A stretch of DNA of 64,000 bases from Shinisaurus crocodilurus. Taxonomy: Eukaryota; Chordata; Lepidosauria; Squamata; Shinisauridae. Location of the stretch: contig JAHFWL010001196.1 in assembly GCA_021292165.1 (NCBI GenBank), positions 930,001 to 994,000 of the forward strand, in the 5' to 3' direction. The translations under genes and the position numbers were made by a program. The notes beneath the pieces were generated by a model. That model worked only from the letters and a program-made list of their open reading frames with translations. It had not been told where the DNA came from and did no database searches. Shown here one piece after another: positions 62,227 to 64,000 of the stretch (positions are counted from its first letter, which is position 1; the number at the start of each line of letters is the position of its first letter).

Positions 62227-62600
62227 CAATGTCCACCCTGTGGGGTGGCATGGTCACCAACTAGGCATAGGGGAAGCAGTCTATTTCTGGTCCATATTGT
62301 TTCCACAAGTGGTAACCCATAAGTCTGTTCTGTCCTGTTTCACATTAATCTAAGTGTTTGTGTGTGTGTGTGGGGGGGGTTGTTCTTAAAATCTGTACAT
62401 AATTCCACAGTTATTTCTAAACAAATTGAGGCAGGTGGTCTGTACCAAGAACTCAAAATGCCAGAACACTGTAGAAGTATGAAAACTGATGGATACCTGT
62501 TCTCTGATTCAAACGCTTGTTTTTCTGTTAGCTGGCATGGATTATTATATATCTTATCGAACTGCAAAGTTTGTAAAACTGGCCTTGATAAAGAGAAATA
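62227..62600. other. Unassigned, with (GT)n
   Basis: (TG)n at 62357-62371 followed by a G-run. Nothing else. Confidence 0.3.
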
Positions 62601-62905
62601 AGCCTTTCTAAATTTGCTTACTAGCCTCGTAATTTAATCAATTTTAATGATCATTTTAAATAATAAGTAACAACTTTTTAACAAAAGCATTTGAGCTTTT
62701 TACGTTTTAACTTTGTATATAATTTTAACATATATATTGCTGGTTAAGGATATATGTGCATGTAAATACATATGTATATATGCATTTTAATAGTGTTTTG
62801 AATGTGTGTTTTTTTAATGGTCTCTTTAAACTATGTGTGTAGTCTGTTTTATCTATGTGTGCAACAGCCTGGTCGGCTAATGCAGAAATAAACTTGAACT
62901 TGATT
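62601..62905 (+). mobile_element. Possible LINE 3'UTR
   Basis: AT-rich sequence ending CCTGGTCGGCTAATGCAGAA ATAAACTTGAACTTGATTC. An AATAAA-like end with a short reiterated unit (CTTGAACTTGA) parallels the end at 6640-6660. Confidence 0.35.
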
Positions 62906-63599
62906 CAAACGCTAGCCCAGATCAGTTAATCTAGTATCAGAATTTGCAGAGACTGAACTCCTCAAGCTTTCCCAGCTACGCCAGAGGGCCAGCCCCACAT
63001 AACTTAGAAAATTGCCCCCAGATGCAAAACCATAGTCACACACACAGCTTTTTTTTCCTCATTCATGCCCTCCTTCAACTGAGGACATTTAAAAAATAGT
63101 TTAAAAAATTAAAAAGGTATCCTTGGATTGGTTTCAGCTGCAGCTGATGATTAGGCTTCAAAAATCAATTTTTTATGTTCACTGGGGCCATAAAAAACCA
63201 ATGCTTGCCTCCACTTATCAAATCAGGATGGAATCAGAAAGGCCCCTCAGCTTGTCGTACATGGAGTCATGGATGGTGATACAAATCAATGAAATTCATT
63301 CACAGGTTAGGTGCTTCATCCTCCTGGCACTCTAATGTATTTTCTCAGTGCCCTTCCACCACTCCACTCCATAATTTACAGGGATTCTCTCTCTCTCTCT
63401 CTCTGCAGGGGATCTGCTCAGTTGGGAACAAGTTTTGAAGAACTGTACATGATGGTGTGCTTTAGAGAAAGCATAGAGACGGGAGAGAAATTCATTCAGT
63501 TTGCATTTTGCTGGTGACTCTCAATTCCATCACAGGGCACTTCCAGACAGTGGCCTATCATCAGGAGACATGTTCACCTTTATGTATGCATCAGCCCTC
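62906..63599. other. No recognised feature
   Basis: A (TC)n lies at 63387-63404. Otherwise unique-looking. Confidence 0.35.
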
Positions 63600-63800
63600 A
63601 ACGCATACTTTCCAGTATCAGAGGCAGTATGCCTCTGTACGCCAGTTGCTGGGGAACATGGGCGGGAGGGTGCTGTTGCACTCCTGTCCTGCTTGTGGGT
63701 TTCCAGTGGGCAGCTGGTTGGCCACTGTGTGAACAGAATGCTGGACTAGACGGACCCTCGGTCTGATCCAGAATGGCTCTTCTTACAATCTTATGTCATC
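63600..63800 (+). mobile_element. CR1-like LINE 3' end (second subfamily)
   Basis: CAGTATCAGAGGCAGTATGC, GCCAGTTGCTGGGGAACATG, GTTGGCCACTGTGTGAACAG and GGCTCTTCTTACAATCTTATG: the forward version of the tail reversed at 24961. Confidence 0.8.
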
Positions 63801-64000
63801 AAACAAGTGGAAAATTCAGTGCTGTACTGCGGAATTAATGAGTACCTCTGAGCATATGCAGAGTACCTTTCCTTCACCACTGAGACACCAAGAGTCCAAT
63901 GGATGCCCTTGGAGACCTCAGCTTCCTCAATGAGATGACATGACTTCCAGCAAGCTTGAACTTGGGTACCTCTATTTTAAAAAAGTAATTAAGCCCTGTA
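63801..64000. other. No recognised feature
   Basis: Window end; nothing supported. Confidence 0.3.

Overview
The window is a gene-poor stretch of vertebrate nuclear DNA, most likely from a squamate reptile. The inference rests on repeat content: young CR1 LINEs with 3' ends in ATTCTATG repeats, L2-type LINEs, tRNA-derived SINEs with a MIR-like core, tRNA-Ala-like SINEs, very many short foldback DNA transposons, and abundant microsatellites (GATA, GAT, GA, GT, AAAG). I found no convincing host protein-coding exon, tRNA gene or CRISPR array. The longest open frame (19451-20761) belongs to a retrotransposon. Species cannot be told from the sequence alone.

Retrotransposons. CR1 copies lie at 19484-20855 (open reverse transcriptase), 7612-8690 (two frameshifts), 30479-30690, and as older relics at 4779-5165, 42000-42165, 54570-54725 and 60885-61345. 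L2-type pieces lie at 3470-4119, 16855-18830 (endonuclease plus thumb, polymerase core missing), 25780-25985, 30690-30995, 38000-38395, 43326-43585, 51042-51480, 53905-54321, 58385-58997 and 60297-60560. MIR-like SINEs lie at 1534, 8735, 13519, 27511, 31693 and 37064. Five copies of a SINE made of a 5S rRNA head and a CR1 tail lie at 36036, 36324, 44857, 50160 and 60714. Two rarer relics are a Ty1/copia integrase fragment (31937-32400) and a Ngaro/DIRS-like tyrosine-recombinase retrotransposon fragment (47336-47760).

DNA transposons. I use local labels. A, B, C, E and J are non-autonomous hAT-like families whose termini resemble TAGGGATGTG. D starts CAGGGATGGGGAC and has ACTCG arrays. F starts CAGTGCTTTTTTTCTGG. 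G starts CAGGNCCGGTGC. H is a PIF/Harbinger-like palindromic MITE (ends GGGCACAATCC, 3-bp TAA/TTA duplications). I is a longer element with similar ends. K starts GGGTTGGATCC. L is a short unit carrying CCAATCA. For many copies I can read 8-bp target duplications directly, which fixes their boundaries and allows insertion order to be read: for example a G element (40260-41699) inside a B element (40080-41927), and a B element (17076-17481) inside an L2 copy.

Between the repeats are stretches with no repeat similarity that I can see (about 8.9-9.3, 26.4-27.5, 33.9-34.8, 44.2-44.4 and 55.0-55.5 kb). Some may be conserved non-coding DNA, which only a cross-species alignment could show. Nothing points to cooperating genes; the window is best read as a layered record of transposition in an intergenic or intronic region.
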